Numbered from the stretch's first letter, positions 27,401 to 38,002 are shown. The stretch: DNA of 59,622 nt from JANJUB01 sp040081075 (GCA_040081075.1 JBEBHJ010000014.1:1-59622), one strand, 5' to 3'. Numbers and translations: made by a program. Notes: generated by a model from the sequence alone, not told the origin.

Positions 27401-27552
27401 TTGGCGATACCGCGAATCCGCAAAGCGCCGTTTCGAAGAAGAAGAAAGAGGAGCGAAACTACTCTCTCCTTGAGCACGTGGGCACCAAACCAAGAACGAC
27501 CTATTTGGGTCGAGTTCGCAATCCTAACCCAAGCCTGGAAGGTGGCAAATGA
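24448..27552 (+). CDS. actB: Alternative complex III Fe-S/molybdopterin-like subunit ActB
   Basis: A 1034-residue fused subunit. Its N-terminal ~700 residues resemble a molybdopterin oxidoreductase, although ACIII structures lack the molybdenum cofactor; the C-terminal part is a four-cluster ferredoxin-type domain. Cys groups start at CTGCNACVTAC (Cys738) and continue with CMHCELAPCEPVC, CVGTRYCSNNC and KCTYC...ACQQAC. A twin-arginine motif (DRRTVLKFMG, Arg57-Arg58) and a lipobox-like AGLAGC (Cys76) lie inside the N-terminus, as in other ActB proteins. I use the TTG at 24448, seven bases after AGGA; an earlier TTG at 24442 is too close to that site. It passes electrons from quinol to ActA/ActE. 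It overlaps actC by 4 bases. Confidence 0.95.
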   Translation: MDKTRPRIDWDAVREKLKSEGGPTYWRSLDEVVETAEFKTWVEDEFPDRLSIPDIDRRTVLKFMGASAALAGLAGCRNLPQTKLVPYVNDPEGRPIGVRVQYASIMPFGGYGFPVLIDTIEGRPVKIDGNPDHPWSKGGSDIFAQAEMLNLYDPDRLRNPVNEGLISTWDAFFKQWRGIFAAKKSSQGAGVAMITETVASPCLVSKMEKLMAAYPQAKWFQYEPVNSDGEMAAIGNLMPIYDFAQAGTVLSLDGDFLSGSPHHVSYAADFASRRDPALADAMCRLYAVESAPSPTGAFADHRISVKPSQVVAVARLIASACGVSVTAASIPEVSVSWVRAVADDLKSRKGAVFVGAHQSQEVHALAHEINLAIGAPVKYVARSEGRPTPKLASLKEFVAGSFDTVIVLGGNVAYSAPGNVKVADRLLGAKNSVYLGLFENETSRLCKWQLPEAHWLEAWGDNRTPDGTISIQQPVIEPLFSGKSQLEVVLGLLGDTTSAREVTRKSYSVSDAVWNDGLKRGWMNSSPRLIPSFTASRGSAVAVSGIEAIFLPDPTLFDGRYSNNGWMQELPKPLTKLTWDNAVLIGPKLAADQKLSDEDMVKVTANGVTVEAPVFVQVGHANDSVTLHFGGGRTFGGRVLQNCGFDFMKLRGDDSFCTVTIETSKGVYPLATAQVHHSMEGRDIVREGTVAALSTNPKLLPEEHEELEIETLYNYTEVLAKENPDLPQWGMTIDLNYCTGCNACVTACQSENNIATVGKAEVSRGRELHWLRIDRYYKVAKGNERHDIQTGVGEAWKFESPMHNTGSGPIRDADALEPSNVATVFQPVPCMHCELAPCEPVCPVAATTHSHEGLNQMVYNRCVGTRYCSNNCPYKVRRFNYYNYQHGQVDFGFKNNDKRKGDDQAVIGKRYGNANFRGEEDIQLLRMINNPDVTVRSRGVMEKCTYCVQRINAARIKSKKERRPIKDGEVVTACQQACPTKAITFGDTANPQSAVSKKKKEERNYSLLEHVGTKPRTTYLGRVRNPNPSLEGGK

Positions 27553-28952
27553 GCGATCTGCTAGACAACAGACCGAAAGTAGACCTTCTTATTGAGGGTG
27601 AGCATAATTACGATACGATAACCGCCACGATCGGTGGTGTGGTCCTTGATCAGGAACAATACCATCCCACCAACAAGCGGGTTGGTAAGAACTGGATACT
27701 CCTCGGTTTGCTGTTCTTTTCACTGCTGAACGTGATGATGGTCGCCGTCGGGTGGCTGCTCTATCAAGGTATCGGGGTTTGGGGTAACAACCAGCCCTCT
27801 GGATGGGGATTTGATATCATCAACTTCGTTTGGTGGATCGGTATCGGGCACGCCGGAACCCTGATTTCTGCTGTTCTCTTGCTCATGCGCCAAAAGTGGC
27901 GAATGAGCATTAACCGATTTGCGGAAGCCATGACGATTTTTGCGGTTATGTGCGCGGGACTCTTCCCGCTGCTTCACACGGGTCGTCCTTGGAACGCGTA
28001 TTGGCTATTCCCATATCCAAACTGGATGGCGCTTTGGCCCAACTTCCGATCGCCCCTCGTTTGGGACGTTTTTGCGGTTTCCACGTACATGACGGTTTCG
28101 ATACTCTTCTGGGGAATCGGCCTCGTTCCGGACTTCGCTTCGCTGCGAGACCGAACCAAGAGCAAAATCGGGAAGTTTTTGTACGGATTCGCCTCGCTTG
28201 GATGGCGCGGTTCGACAAAGCATTGGATGCGGTACGAGCAGGCCTACTACATACTTGGTGGACTCTCAACACCGCTGGTTCTTTCGGTTCACTCAATCGT
28301 GTCCTTTGACTTTGCCGTCTCTATTCTGCCCGGTTGGCACACAACACTCTTCCCCCCCTACTTCGTTGCGGGAGCGGTGTTTGCTGGCTTTGCGATGGTG
28401 TTGACTTTCCTTATCCCAATGCGATCGTGGTTCAACCTTAAGGATTTTGTGACCATGAAGCACATTGATTGGATGTGCAAAATCATGCTCGCAACGGGCT
28501 TGATCGTGTTCTACGGCTATCTTGCTGAAGTCTTCTTCTCGTTCTACAGCGGAAACGCAGGCGAAATCGCAATGATGAAGAACCGCTTGTTCGGTCCGTA
28601 CGCCTGGGCATACTTCACTCTGATTTTGACCAACGGCTTGATTCCGCAGATGTTGTGGAAGCAAAAAAATCGGCAAAATCTAAAGCTGGTCATGTTCATT
28701 TCCTGCTCTATTAGCATCGGAATGTGGTTTGAGCGGTTCGTGATTATTCCAATGAGCTTACACAGAGACTTCTTGCCGTCGAGCTGGGGCATGTACGTAC
28801 CCACGCTCTGGGACATCTCGATGTTCCTGGGCACGATAGGAATGTTTGGCTTCTTAATGTTCCTGTTCATCCGATTTGTACCGATGATTTCAATCTTTGA
28901 GATTCGAGAACTCTTGCACGTTTCGAAGCCAAAGAAGGGAGGGCATGCCTAA
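27549..28952 (+). CDS. actC: Alternative complex III quinol-oxidising membrane subunit ActC (NrfD family)
   Basis: A 467-residue integral membrane protein with about ten helices of the NrfD/PsrC type. Landmarks include WWIGIGHAGTLISAVLLLMRQKWR, LLHTGRPWNAYWLFPYPN, the paired HSIVSFDFAVSILPGWHTTLFPPYFVAG block and the conserved FHRDFLP-like HRDFLPSSW near the end. ActC holds the quinol site and probably a proton half-channel. ATGA overlap with actB and TAATG overlap with actD indicate coupled translation. Confidence 0.95.
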   Translation: MSDLLDNRPKVDLLIEGEHNYDTITATIGGVVLDQEQYHPTNKRVGKNWILLGLLFFSLLNVMMVAVGWLLYQGIGVWGNNQPSGWGFDIINFVWWIGIGHAGTLISAVLLLMRQKWRMSINRFAEAMTIFAVMCAGLFPLLHTGRPWNAYWLFPYPNWMALWPNFRSPLVWDVFAVSTYMTVSILFWGIGLVPDFASLRDRTKSKIGKFLYGFASLGWRGSTKHWMRYEQAYYILGGLSTPLVLSVHSIVSFDFAVSILPGWHTTLFPPYFVAGAVFAGFAMVLTFLIPMRSWFNLKDFVTMKHIDWMCKIMLATGLIVFYGYLAEVFFSFYSGNAGEIAMMKNRLFGPYAWAYFTLILTNGLIPQMLWKQKNRQNLKLVMFISCSISIGMWFERFVIIPMSLHRDFLPSSWGMYVPTLWDISMFLGTIGMFGFLMFLFIRFVPMISIFEIRELLHVSKPKKGGHA

Positions 28953-29518
28953 TGCACGAGATTAAGCGAGGTGGTCGTTTTGGAGTCGTTGCTGAGTTTG
29001 ACAATCCGGAAAGCCTGATTGCGGCAGCGACCAAGGCGCTCGATGAGGGATACAGCAAGATGGATGCCTTCACGCCTTTTCCCGTCCATGGGTTGCCCGA
29101 GGCGATTGGATTCAGTGAGGCCAAGGTTCCTTGGACTGTTTTCATTGCCGGGATCCTAGGTGGAGCAGGCGGAATGGGCCTCCAATATTGGGTGTCAGTT
29201 ATCGCTTATCCACATAATGTCGGTGGACGGCCCTTGTTCTCTTGGCCGAACTTCATTCCGCCTGCCTATGAGCTTACGATTCTGTTCGCGGCCTTTGGGG
29301 CGGTGTTCGGAATGATCGGCCTCAATAAGCTTCCGCAACCTCATCATCCCGTGTTCGATGCGCCTAACTTTGACCGAGCCTCCCAAGATCGGTTTTTCCT
29401 GCTTATCGAATCCAAGGATCCTAATTTCAATGAAAAGGAGACTCCGAGCTTTTTGGGTAAAACAGACGCACTCAATGTAACCGTTATCAACGAAGAAGAG
29501 GAGGGAGACTGGTCGTGA
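28952..29518 (+). CDS. actD: Alternative complex III subunit ActD (DUF3341)
   Basis: A 188-residue protein with a soluble N-terminal domain (GVVAEFDNPESLIAAATKALDEGY, DAFTPFPVHGLPEA) followed by two membrane helices (FIAGILGGAGGMGLQYW and YELTILFAAFGAVFGM), the standard ActD/DUF3341 layout. It packs against ActC/ActF in the ACIII membrane arm. It overlaps actC by one base and actE by four. Confidence 0.94.
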   Translation: MHEIKRGGRFGVVAEFDNPESLIAAATKALDEGYSKMDAFTPFPVHGLPEAIGFSEAKVPWTVFIAGILGGAGGMGLQYWVSVIAYPHNVGGRPLFSWPNFIPPAYELTILFAAFGAVFGMIGLNKLPQPHHPVFDAPNFDRASQDRFFLLIESKDPNFNEKETPSFLGKTDALNVTVINEEEEGDWS

Positions 29519-30126
29519 AGCGAATCCTCATTTTTGTTGGCCCGGCCCTATTGTTGGCTGGGTGTCACTCAGATATGTGGGTGCAACCTCGGGCCGAGAT
29601 TCAGGGCCAGAATGAGCTTTTCCCCGACAAAATGGACTCGCGCATGCCAATAGAGGGCACGGTATCCCGTGGCGCGGTGGAAAAGATATCTCCTTATGCA
29701 ACTGGGTTTGCCGGTGGCAAGCTTGTTAGAGACATCCCCGCTCAACTCGCGATGGATGAGCTTAACCTCAAAACCTATAAGGATTTCATACTACGCGGTC
29801 AGGAGCGATTTGAAATTTTCTGCCAGCACTGCCATGGTCAACTTGGCGATGGGCAAGGCATGATCGCTCAGCGTGGCCTCAGCCTTAAGCGAACAGTCGC
29901 GACTTACCATACAGAAAGGCTTCGAAAGATGGCGGTGGGGCACTTCTTTAGCGTGATTGAAAAAGGCCACGGCGTTATGTTTCCGCTTGGAACGAAAGTG
30001 CCGCCAGCTGATCGCTGGGCGATCACAGCCTATATTCGAACTTTGCAGCGCAGCCAGGCTCCGAACGCGACCGTTGCGGCTGAACTCCCGGCCGCGCCCG
30101 TCAACCAACCGGTGATTTCCAGATGA
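29515..30126 (+). CDS. actE: Alternative complex III mono-heme cytochrome c lipoprotein ActE
   Basis: A 203-residue protein with a lipoprotein signal (FVGPALLLAGC), the ACIII-type HSDMWVQPR start and one CXXCH (CQHCHG). A distal Met is probably within the GHGVMFPLG segment. The C-terminus ends in a short Ala/Pro-rich tail. ActE is the membrane-anchored mono-heme subunit that probably hands electrons to the oxidase. GTG start at 29515 with GGAGG nearby; it overlaps actD by 4 bases and actF by 4. Confidence 0.94.
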   Translation: MKRILIFVGPALLLAGCHSDMWVQPRAEIQGQNELFPDKMDSRMPIEGTVSRGAVEKISPYATGFAGGKLVRDIPAQLAMDELNLKTYKDFILRGQERFEIFCQHCHGQLGDGQGMIAQRGLSLKRTVATYHTERLRKMAVGHFFSVIEKGHGVMFPLGTKVPPADRWAITAYIRTLQRSQAPNATVAAELPAAPVNQPVISR

Positions 30127-31328
30127 CGACAGAGACAACAAATCAAATCAGTTTTAAGAAGCTGGCCCCACTAGGCGGCGCGGTTGCTCTTCTCGGGGGA
30201 ATCGCGTGGGCTGCCGGTTTCGGATCGAATTCTGTTCTGGCCATTCAGGGCTATTTATTTGCGTGGGTGTTCTGGGCGTTAATTGTCCTAGGTTGTCTCG
30301 GCCTCACGTGTTTGCACCACACCCTCCGAGCAAGCTGGGGCCTGTCGATTTTGAGGCTCGCTGAAGCTGGAAGCAGCCCTTTGACGCTTGGTGTTACCGC
30401 CGTTGCGTTCGCTCCGGTTTTACTTAATCTCGACAAGCTTTTCTGGTGGGCCAAACCCGGGATTCATTCCGAGCACCATCCCGCTTACATGGGATTCAGG
30501 TTGCTCTATTTGAATCCTGGCTTCTTCATCGGTCGATTTGTTCTTTATTTTGCCATTTGGGCGATTATGAGCCATATCATGCGGTCGTCCTCGCGCAAGC
30601 AGGATGAGACGCTGGACCCCGAGCTTGGCGTCAAGCGCCACACGACAGGCCCCGTTTGTTTGGTCATTTTCTTTGTGACTATGACATTTGCGATCACCGA
30701 CTGGGTGATGTCACTTGAAAGACTGTGGTTCTCGACGATTCTGCCCCTGCTTTCTTGTGTTGGAGGCGCGCTTTCGGCGCTCTCACTCTTCTGTTGGTTG
30801 ATCCTGCAAAAGAAGCACCGCGAGCAAGAGCCTTACGCTACCGCGATTACGCCCCAGCTCACAAAGGACCTCGGCAACATGTTGTTCTGCTTAACCATGC
30901 TGTGGCAGTACATGACGCTTTCGCAATATCTCATCACGTATTCGGGTCACCTGCCCGAGGAAGTGCCTTACTACTTGAGCCGAAACGAGCGCGGTTGGGA
31001 GTGGCAAATCACGGCCAACATCCTCCTGCAATTCTTTGTGCCGTTCACGGCACTCCTCGCTCCCCGCACAAAACGATATGCCAAGAACATGATGTGGGTT
31101 GTTGTGATCATCTTCCTCATGAGAATCAGCGACGTCTATTGGACGATCATTCCTTCCATGCGTGGAAAGGAAATGACTTTTGGTCAATCGTTCCTGACTT
31201 GGACGGATTGGGCACCATTTGTCGGGCTCGGCGGGCTTTGGTTCGCGCTGTTCGCCTCTCAAGTACACCAGGCTGCAATCTTGCCTAAACACGATACGAG
31301 ACTTTTGGAGGTGGAGCATGCACACTAA
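30123..31328 (+). CDS. actF: Alternative complex III membrane subunit ActF
   Basis: A 401-residue protein with about ten helices. It shows the ActF pattern, for example HHTLRASWGLSILRLAEAGSSPL, KPGIHSEHHPAYMGF, WVMSLERLWFSTI and LWQYMTLSQYLITYSGHLPEEVPYYL, ending in a helix-rich FVGLGGLWFALFASQ block. It is a second NrfD-like subunit paired with ActC in the membrane arm. It overlaps actE by 4 bases; its last 11 bases overlap the next small gene. Confidence 0.94.
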   Translation: MTTETTNQISFKKLAPLGGAVALLGGIAWAAGFGSNSVLAIQGYLFAWVFWALIVLGCLGLTCLHHTLRASWGLSILRLAEAGSSPLTLGVTAVAFAPVLLNLDKLFWWAKPGIHSEHHPAYMGFRLLYLNPGFFIGRFVLYFAIWAIMSHIMRSSSRKQDETLDPELGVKRHTTGPVCLVIFFVTMTFAITDWVMSLERLWFSTILPLLSCVGGALSALSLFCWLILQKKHREQEPYATAITPQLTKDLGNMLFCLTMLWQYMTLSQYLITYSGHLPEEVPYYLSRNERGWEWQITANILLQFFVPFTALLAPRTKRYAKNMMWVVVIIFLMRISDVYWTIIPSMRGKEMTFGQSFLTWTDWAPFVGLGGLWFALFASQVHQAAILPKHDTRLLEVEHAH

Positions 31329-31710
31329 ACATCCTGAAACTGATCCAACCAAGAACTACGACACAACAGACCTGCCAATCCAAGGCGTTCTGAAAGGCAT
31401 GGGTGCGCTGGCGATGATGGCAATAGTTGCCGGGCCGATTAGCTATTTCGTGATGGTCAAACTTGGCGGTCCTGGTGGGAAGTTGCATTTAAGCGGGACG
31501 CCCGATCGTTCTCACGTGTCTCGAGCGAAAATGCCAGACGCCCCAAATCCGATTCTTCAAGACAACGTTACCGCCTCCGCCGATATTCGAAATCTTAGGC
31601 TCAAGGAAACTCGCAAGATGGCCGAAGGATTCGATAATCCAGACACCAAAGAGCATACACTGCCGGTAAGCGAAGCGATAGAAATGGAGGCTGCAAAGAA
31701 AGGAGGCTGA
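31318..31710 (+). CDS. Small single-helix membrane protein between actF and sco
   Basis: A 130-residue protein. I start at the ATG 31318, preceded by GGAGGTGGAG; the frame is open further upstream inside actF. One membrane helix (about residues 25-50, VLKGMGALAMMAIVAGPISYFVMVKL) is followed by a polar, extracytoplasmic tail (ETRKMAEGFDNPDTKEHTLPVSEAIEMEAAKKGG). It occupies the position where small accessory genes of ACIII/oxidase clusters are found and may be an ACIII or oxidase accessory subunit; I do not recognise a named family. One-base overlap with sco. Confidence 0.8.
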   Translation: MHTKHPETDPTKNYDTTDLPIQGVLKGMGALAMMAIVAGPISYFVMVKLGGPGGKLHLSGTPDRSHVSRAKMPDAPNPILQDNVTASADIRNLRLKETRKMAEGFDNPDTKEHTLPVSEAIEMEAAKKGG

Positions 31711-32567
31711 TGAAACTACGTCCCGCCGTCCTCATAACCGCCGCCATTGGCATCCTGGGAGCAGGTGCAATATATCTTGGCGTCTTACTGAAGGCGGATC
31801 AAGGCGATGATCTCACCGCGCAGCTTGATCTTAAGCAGAAGCCAAATGCCCAGATCGCCCTAGATACTGTGCTCGTGAATGAGGATGGTAAATCGGTTAA
31901 AGTTGCCGAGCTTTTCAAAGGTCGGCCGATGGTTATCAATCTCATTTTTTACAACTGCCGCAACACTTGTTCCCGCCAACTTGAGGGAGAGCTCCGAGCG
32001 TTCACGAATATGAAAGTTGACAACATCGGAGAGATCTTTGATGTTCTCACAGTTAGTATTCACCCTGAAGAGACGCCTGCGTTGGCGATGGGTAAGAAGC
32101 GCGAACTGTTGAAATACTATCAAGCCGCGCGCCCGCAAGTCGCTCAGCTCGCCTGGGATAACTGGCATTTTATGACGGGCTCGGAAAAGGAAGTCACCAA
32201 ACTAGCACAGTCTCTTGGGATCAAATACACGTACAACAAAGCTAAGGGAACGGTAGTTCATCCCACAGTGCTAACCCTCGCCACTCCCGACGGTCGCATT
32301 TCGAGCTATTTTGAAGGGGATCAGTTCCCGAATCCATTGCTAAGGAACTCAATCCTATTCGCCGGCCAAAAAGGCATCGCTCCGTCTACACTCGTTTCCA
32401 TATTGGGTTGCTTTACGTATGACACCAAGACGGGAAAGACCATGTTTCACGTGCAAAGTGCTACGCAACTATTAGGTGCCCTAACGCTATTAACTATGAT
32501 CGTCTCTATTTTCTCAATGAATAAGCGCTTTAAGCAAGAGCATGCGGAGGGCAACAACCGTGTTTAA
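31710..32567 (+). CDS. SCO1/SenC/PrrC family copper chaperone for cytochrome c oxidase
   Basis: A 285-residue thioredoxin-fold protein. An N-terminal anchor (AVLITAAIGILGAGAIYLG) is followed by the copper-binding CRNTC (CxxxC) in FYNCRNTCSRQLEGEL, and the third ligand His in GTVVHPTVL. A second hydrophobic helix lies near the C-terminus (LLGALTLLTMIVSIF), an addition seen in some Sco proteins of ACIII clusters. Sco proteins deliver copper to the CuA site of subunit II, encoded next. It overlaps cox2. Confidence 0.94.
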   Translation: MKLRPAVLITAAIGILGAGAIYLGVLLKADQGDDLTAQLDLKQKPNAQIALDTVLVNEDGKSVKVAELFKGRPMVINLIFYNCRNTCSRQLEGELRAFTNMKVDNIGEIFDVLTVSIHPEETPALAMGKKRELLKYYQAARPQVAQLAWDNWHFMTGSEKEVTKLAQSLGIKYTYNKAKGTVVHPTVLTLATPDGRISSYFEGDQFPNPLLRNSILFAGQKGIAPSTLVSILGCFTYDTKTGKTMFHVQSATQLLGALTLLTMIVSIFSMNKRFKQEHAEGNNRV

Positions 32568-33572
32568 CTATCCAATGGCTCCGGAGCAAGCCTCAACGTT
32601 CGGCGCTGAACATGATTTCATTTTCTACTTAATCACAATTTTGACCGTGTTCTTTACGGTTGCGGTCATGGTGTGCGTGCTTTACTTTGCGTTCAAATAT
32701 CGCCGTGGCTCAAAGGCAAATAGAGACAACATTGTTCACCACAGTCAGAAGCTGGAAATCGCGTGGTCCATGCCGCCGCTCATCTTGGGGCTCGTTATCT
32801 TCGGCCTGAGCACGAGCTTATTCGTTAAGGTCCGAGTCCCGCCGAAAGATGCTGCCGAGTTCTTTGTTGTTGGTAAGCAATGGATGTGGCATATTCAGCA
32901 CCCTAGTGGAATCCGCGAAAACAACACGCTGACCATACCGGTTGGGAAGCCAGTCAAATTGACAATGATTTCGCAGGACGTGATCCACGCGTTTTACGTG
33001 CCCGCTTTTCGCACCCAGTACATGGTTATTCCTGGTCGATACACAACTATGTGGTTTAATCCCATAAAGGAAGGCAAGTATCCAATCTTTTGCAACATGT
33101 ACTGCGGAACGCAGCACTCGGAAATGGGAGGTTACGTTTACGTGGTTAGCCAACCGGAGTACGCCGCTTTCGTCGCCCGTGGGGGAGACAAGAAGAAGGA
33201 TCATGTCCAAACCTTGGCCGAGCAAGGGAAGTCTCTCTTTGGCGGAAACACGGGTTCTTTGAACTGCGTCAGCTGCCATGGCGAAAAGGATACGGAGAGG
33301 GGCCCGAGCCTATCTGGAATAGCCGGTTCGATGAGAAAGTTCGCCGATGGTCAATCGGCGCTAGCGGATGACGACTACCTACGCGAATCAATTATTGCTC
33401 CAGAAAAGCGCTTGACTGCAGGTTACGAAGGCACAATGCCTCCAGACTATAAATCTCAGCTTTCCGAAGAACAAATTCGACATCTCATTGAATACATCAA
33501 GACTTTGGGTGTGGCTAAGGCCGCGCCCGTGACCCCTACGACTATGCCAGCCCTTTCTGGAGGAACAAGCAA

Positions 33573-33576
<4 letters not shown>
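32560..33576 (+). CDS. coxB: Cytochrome c oxidase subunit II with fused cytochrome c domain (caa3 type)
   Basis: A 338-residue protein with two N-terminal helices, the WMWHIQHPSG aromatic motif, and the CuA site: His in VIHAFYVPAF and CNMYCGTQHSEM. A C-terminal cytochrome c domain follows, with CVSCHG and a probable distal Met in GTMPPDY. The fused heme makes this a caa3 oxidase that can accept electrons directly from ACIII. I choose the GTG at 32560, nine bases after GGAGG; an ATG at 32542 overlapping the RBS is in frame but less likely. Confidence 0.95.
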
Positions 33577-35260
<1,684 letters not shown>

Positions 35261-35261
<1 letters not shown>

Positions 35262-35932
35262 TGTCGGCTGAAGCCCACGGTCACGCGAATCATTTGGTCT
35301 ACCACCAGTACGAAGACCTCGAGCAACAGCGCGAGTCTTACATTGTCGGCATGTGGTCGTTCCTCGTCACGGAAATCATGATGTTCGGGGCTCTGTTCCT
35401 CGCGTACATGATCTACCGAATGCAGTATCAGGATCACTTTTACGTGATTCACAAGCAGCTTGACTGGAGAGTGGGTGGCCTAAACACCGTCGTTCTTCTA
35501 TTCTCATCGTTTGCAATGGCGATGGCTGTGTACTACCATCAAGTTAAGCAACCCAAGAAGGTATTCAACTGGTTGATCCTCGTGCAGTTGTGCGCGGCCG
35601 CGTTCCTTGTGATAAAGATTGGGCTTGAGTGGATACCCAAAGCGGGCCACCATCTAACGCCGTTCTACGGAACGTTTGAGTGGCATTACGGCGGGGGCGT
35701 TCCTCCTGAAATAGCAAAGCTCTTCTTTAGTCTTTACTTCGCGATGACCGGTTTGCACGGTTTGCACGTCGTAATCGGAATGATTGTAATAGGAGCGCTC
35801 CAGTGGATGATCCATAAAAAGCACCCTCTCGTTGAAGACTACATTCCTACCGAAATGGTCGGTCTTTATTGGCACTTTGTGGATATCGTTTGGATATTCC
35901 TCTACCCTCTCTACTACTTGATGCCCCAATGA
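35261..35932 (+). CDS. coxC: Cytochrome c oxidase subunit III
   Basis: A 223-residue protein with five predicted helices, the short form lacking the first two helices of mitochondrial-type subunit III. Family landmarks are MWSFLVTEIMMFGALF, WRVGGLNTVVLLFSSFAMA, FAMTGLHGLHVVIGM and WHFVDIVWIFLYPLYYL. It stabilises subunit I. It overlaps cox1 by one base and the next gene by four. Confidence 0.95.
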
Positions 35933-36393
35933 GCGAACATACCCACGAACACCATATCACGCCACCAAGTGCCCTTGCTATCAACTTGGTCAAGTTGGCT
36001 GCCCTCATGGGCCTGACCATTTTGGCGGCAGAAGTTGATTTCGGTCATATGATCTTTAAGGCGGGAGCGGCTGGAACCGTAGTCAACAATGTGGTCGCCA
36101 TGACGATCGCGGTGGTTAAGGCTTATCTGGTCGTTCAGATCTTCATGGGTGTCAAATGGGCGACCCAACTCACCAAAATTTGGGCTTATTTTGGATTCAT
36201 TTGGCTTGCCACGTTGCTGATTACTCTTGGCGACTACACATCTCGCTATTGGGAAGACCATCGCGGATGGTACGCCAACTCGACCGAAGTGACCGCCTTC
36301 CAGAGCGTCGTAGACCAACGCAAGAAAGAACAGCAAGAAGAGTTCGCAAAGGAACACGAAGCCGAAGCGGCCAAGTCCGGCGAAGGACACTAG
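35929..36393 (+). CDS. Cytochrome c oxidase subunit IV (prokaryotic type)
   Basis: A 154-residue protein with three helices (about residues 20-38, 48-75 and 85-103) and the KWATQLTKIWAYFGFIWL segment common to COX4_pro subunits. A charged C-terminal tail (RKKEQQEEFAKEHEAEAAK) probably forms a coiled helix. The ATG at 35929 overlaps the cox3 stop. It is the last gene of the respiratory operon; a weak GCGGA...TCCGC stem follows between the convergent ends of this gene and guaB. Confidence 0.88.
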   Translation: MSEHTHEHHITPPSALAINLVKLAALMGLTILAAEVDFGHMIFKAGAAGTVVNNVVAMTIAVVKAYLVVQIFMGVKWATQLTKIWAYFGFIWLATLLITLGDYTSRYWEDHRGWYANSTEVTAFQSVVDQRKKEQQEEFAKEHEAEAAKSGEGH

Positions 36394-36435
36394 CCACTAT
36401 CAAAGGCGGAAACGGGCAAAGGGCGTCCGCTTACT

Positions 36436-37914
36436 CTATTCGCCCTGATTGCTAGAGAACGGACTGCTGTAGTTGGGTGGCTCTTTTGTGATCCAAACAT
36501 CGTGCGGGTGGCTCTCTCTCAATCCTGCGCCGGTGATCTTCATAAACTCTGCCCGCTCTCTTAAATCTGAAAGCGAAGAGGCGCCCACGTAGCCCATTCC
36601 CGACCGCAAACCGCCGACCAACTGCACCATTGTCTCGTTCAGGGGGCCTTTGAAGGGAACTCGCCCTTCTACTCCTTCAGGAACAATCACCGCGCCGGAG
36701 TCCTTGATCTGCATGTATCGGTCGCTAGAGCCCTGCTTCATGGCCGCAACTGATCCCATACCGCGATAGACCTTGTAGGCCCGGTTGCGATAGATTTCCA
36801 TTTCTCCAGGGCTCTCTTCACAACCGGCGAACATGTTGCCCATCATTACACAACTTGCGCCGGCAGCCAGGCACTTCACCACATCGCCCGAAGAGCGAAT
36901 TCCACCGTCAGCAATCGTTGGAATCCCGAGGTCGTGCGCGGCATCGGCGCAATCCTTCACGGCTGTAAACTGGGGAACGCCTACGCCCGCCACAACGCGG
37001 GTCGTACATATCGAGCCCGCTCCAATTCCGATCCGCAACCCATCCGCCCCAAGCTCATGCAGAGCTTTAACGCCCTCTTTGGTGGCGACATTTCCAGCGA
37101 TCACTTTTAGATCGGGAAGCTTGGACTTTAGAAGCTTTACGCACTCCATTACTCCCCGGCTATGACCGTGAGCCGCATCAATTACGACGAAGTCAACTCC
37201 GGCGTCGAGCAGTGCCTTCGACCGCTCATAGGGCTCGCGCAGGGAACCAATGGCCGCACCAACGACCAATCGGCCCTTGGCATCCTTTGTAGAAAACGGA
37301 TGCTGCTTCACTTTCAAAATGTCCTTGATCGTGATCAAGCCCATGAGTTGGCCGCCGCTATCAACAATCGGGAGTTTCTCGATCCGATGCTCGGCGAGCA
37401 TCTTTTCCGCCATATCAAGGGTCGTCCCCACCGCCGCCGTAATCAAGTTTTTAGAAGTCATTCGATCCCGAATCGGCTTCGTAAAATCGGTTTCAAATCT
37501 CAGGTCGCGGTTTGTGAGAATTCCAACGAGGATGCCATCGGCATCAACAATAGGAACACCGCTGATGTGGAAATGCTCCATTAGGTCGAGCGCATCCCGA
37601 ATGCTTTTCTCCGGATTTAACTTGATTGGGTTAGAGATAACGCCGTGCTCGCTTCTTTTGACTCGGTCGACCTGGGTGGCCTGGTCATCAATTGACATAT
37701 TGCGATGCAAAACGCCGACGCCTCCTTCCCGAGCCATAGCGATCGCTAAGCGGGCATCGGTAACCGTATCCATCGGTGCCGAAACGATGGGAGTTCGTAG
37801 CGTGATTCCGGGTAAAAGGGCCGTTGAAATATCAACTTCCGAGGGAAGAATTTGGGTTTCTCGAGGAATGAGTAAAACGTCGTCGAAGCTAAGACCTTCA
37901 CGAAAAGCGGACAT
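36436..37914 (-). CDS. guaB: Inosine-5'-monophosphate dehydrogenase
   Basis: A 492-residue IMP dehydrogenase. It catalyses the NAD-dependent oxidation of IMP to XMP, the first committed step of GMP synthesis. Landmarks: LSFDDVLLIPRET at the N-terminus, two CBS domains (about residues 95-205; IPIVDADGILVGILTNRDLRF, LPIVDSGGQLMGLITIKDI), the catalytic loop GAGSICTTR with the nucleophilic Cys, and the flap region EGVEGRVPFKG. ATG start preceded by AGGAG at optimal spacing, one of the few classical Shine-Dalgarno starts here. Convergent with the oxidase operon and divergent from the kinase gene. Confidence 0.97.
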   Translation of the reverse strand: MSAFREGLSFDDVLLIPRETQILPSEVDISTALLPGITLRTPIVSAPMDTVTDARLAIAMAREGGVGVLHRNMSIDDQATQVDRVKRSEHGVISNPIKLNPEKSIRDALDLMEHFHISGVPIVDADGILVGILTNRDLRFETDFTKPIRDRMTSKNLITAAVGTTLDMAEKMLAEHRIEKLPIVDSGGQLMGLITIKDILKVKQHPFSTKDAKGRLVVGAAIGSLREPYERSKALLDAGVDFVVIDAAHGHSRGVMECVKLLKSKLPDLKVIAGNVATKEGVKALHELGADGLRIGIGAGSICTTRVVAGVGVPQFTAVKDCADAAHDLGIPTIADGGIRSSGDVVKCLAAGASCVMMGNMFAGCEESPGEMEIYRNRAYKVYRGMGSVAAMKQGSSDRYMQIKDSGAVIVPEGVEGRVPFKGPLNETMVQLVGGLRSGMGYVGASSLSDLRERAEFMKITGAGLRESHPHDVWITKEPPNYSSPFSSNQGE

Positions 37915-37990
37915 TGATTCTCCTGTACTTTTCAGTTCATTTTGGCATAAGCAGCCCCCTTCTCGCCGAAGCCATCCCTGTGAAATCCGC

Positions 37991-37996
37991 TAATAT
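37991..37996 (+). promoter_or_regulatory. -10-like TAATAT for a leaderless start
   Basis: TAATAT ends 6 bases before the ATG at 38003, with no Shine-Dalgarno. Confidence 0.4.
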
Positions 37997-38002
37997 CTGC
38001 AG

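Noticed and set aside
26479..27477. 332-codon open frame antisense to actB
   Set aside because: It lies wholly within the Cys-rich Fe-S part of actB, has no recognisable domain, and the sense frame is conserved; a compositional shadow.
36394..36435. GCGGA...TCCGC stem between the oxidase operon and guaB as a bidirectional terminator
   Set aside because: The stem is only about 5 bp with a 15-base loop and no T-run; too weak to list as a feature.
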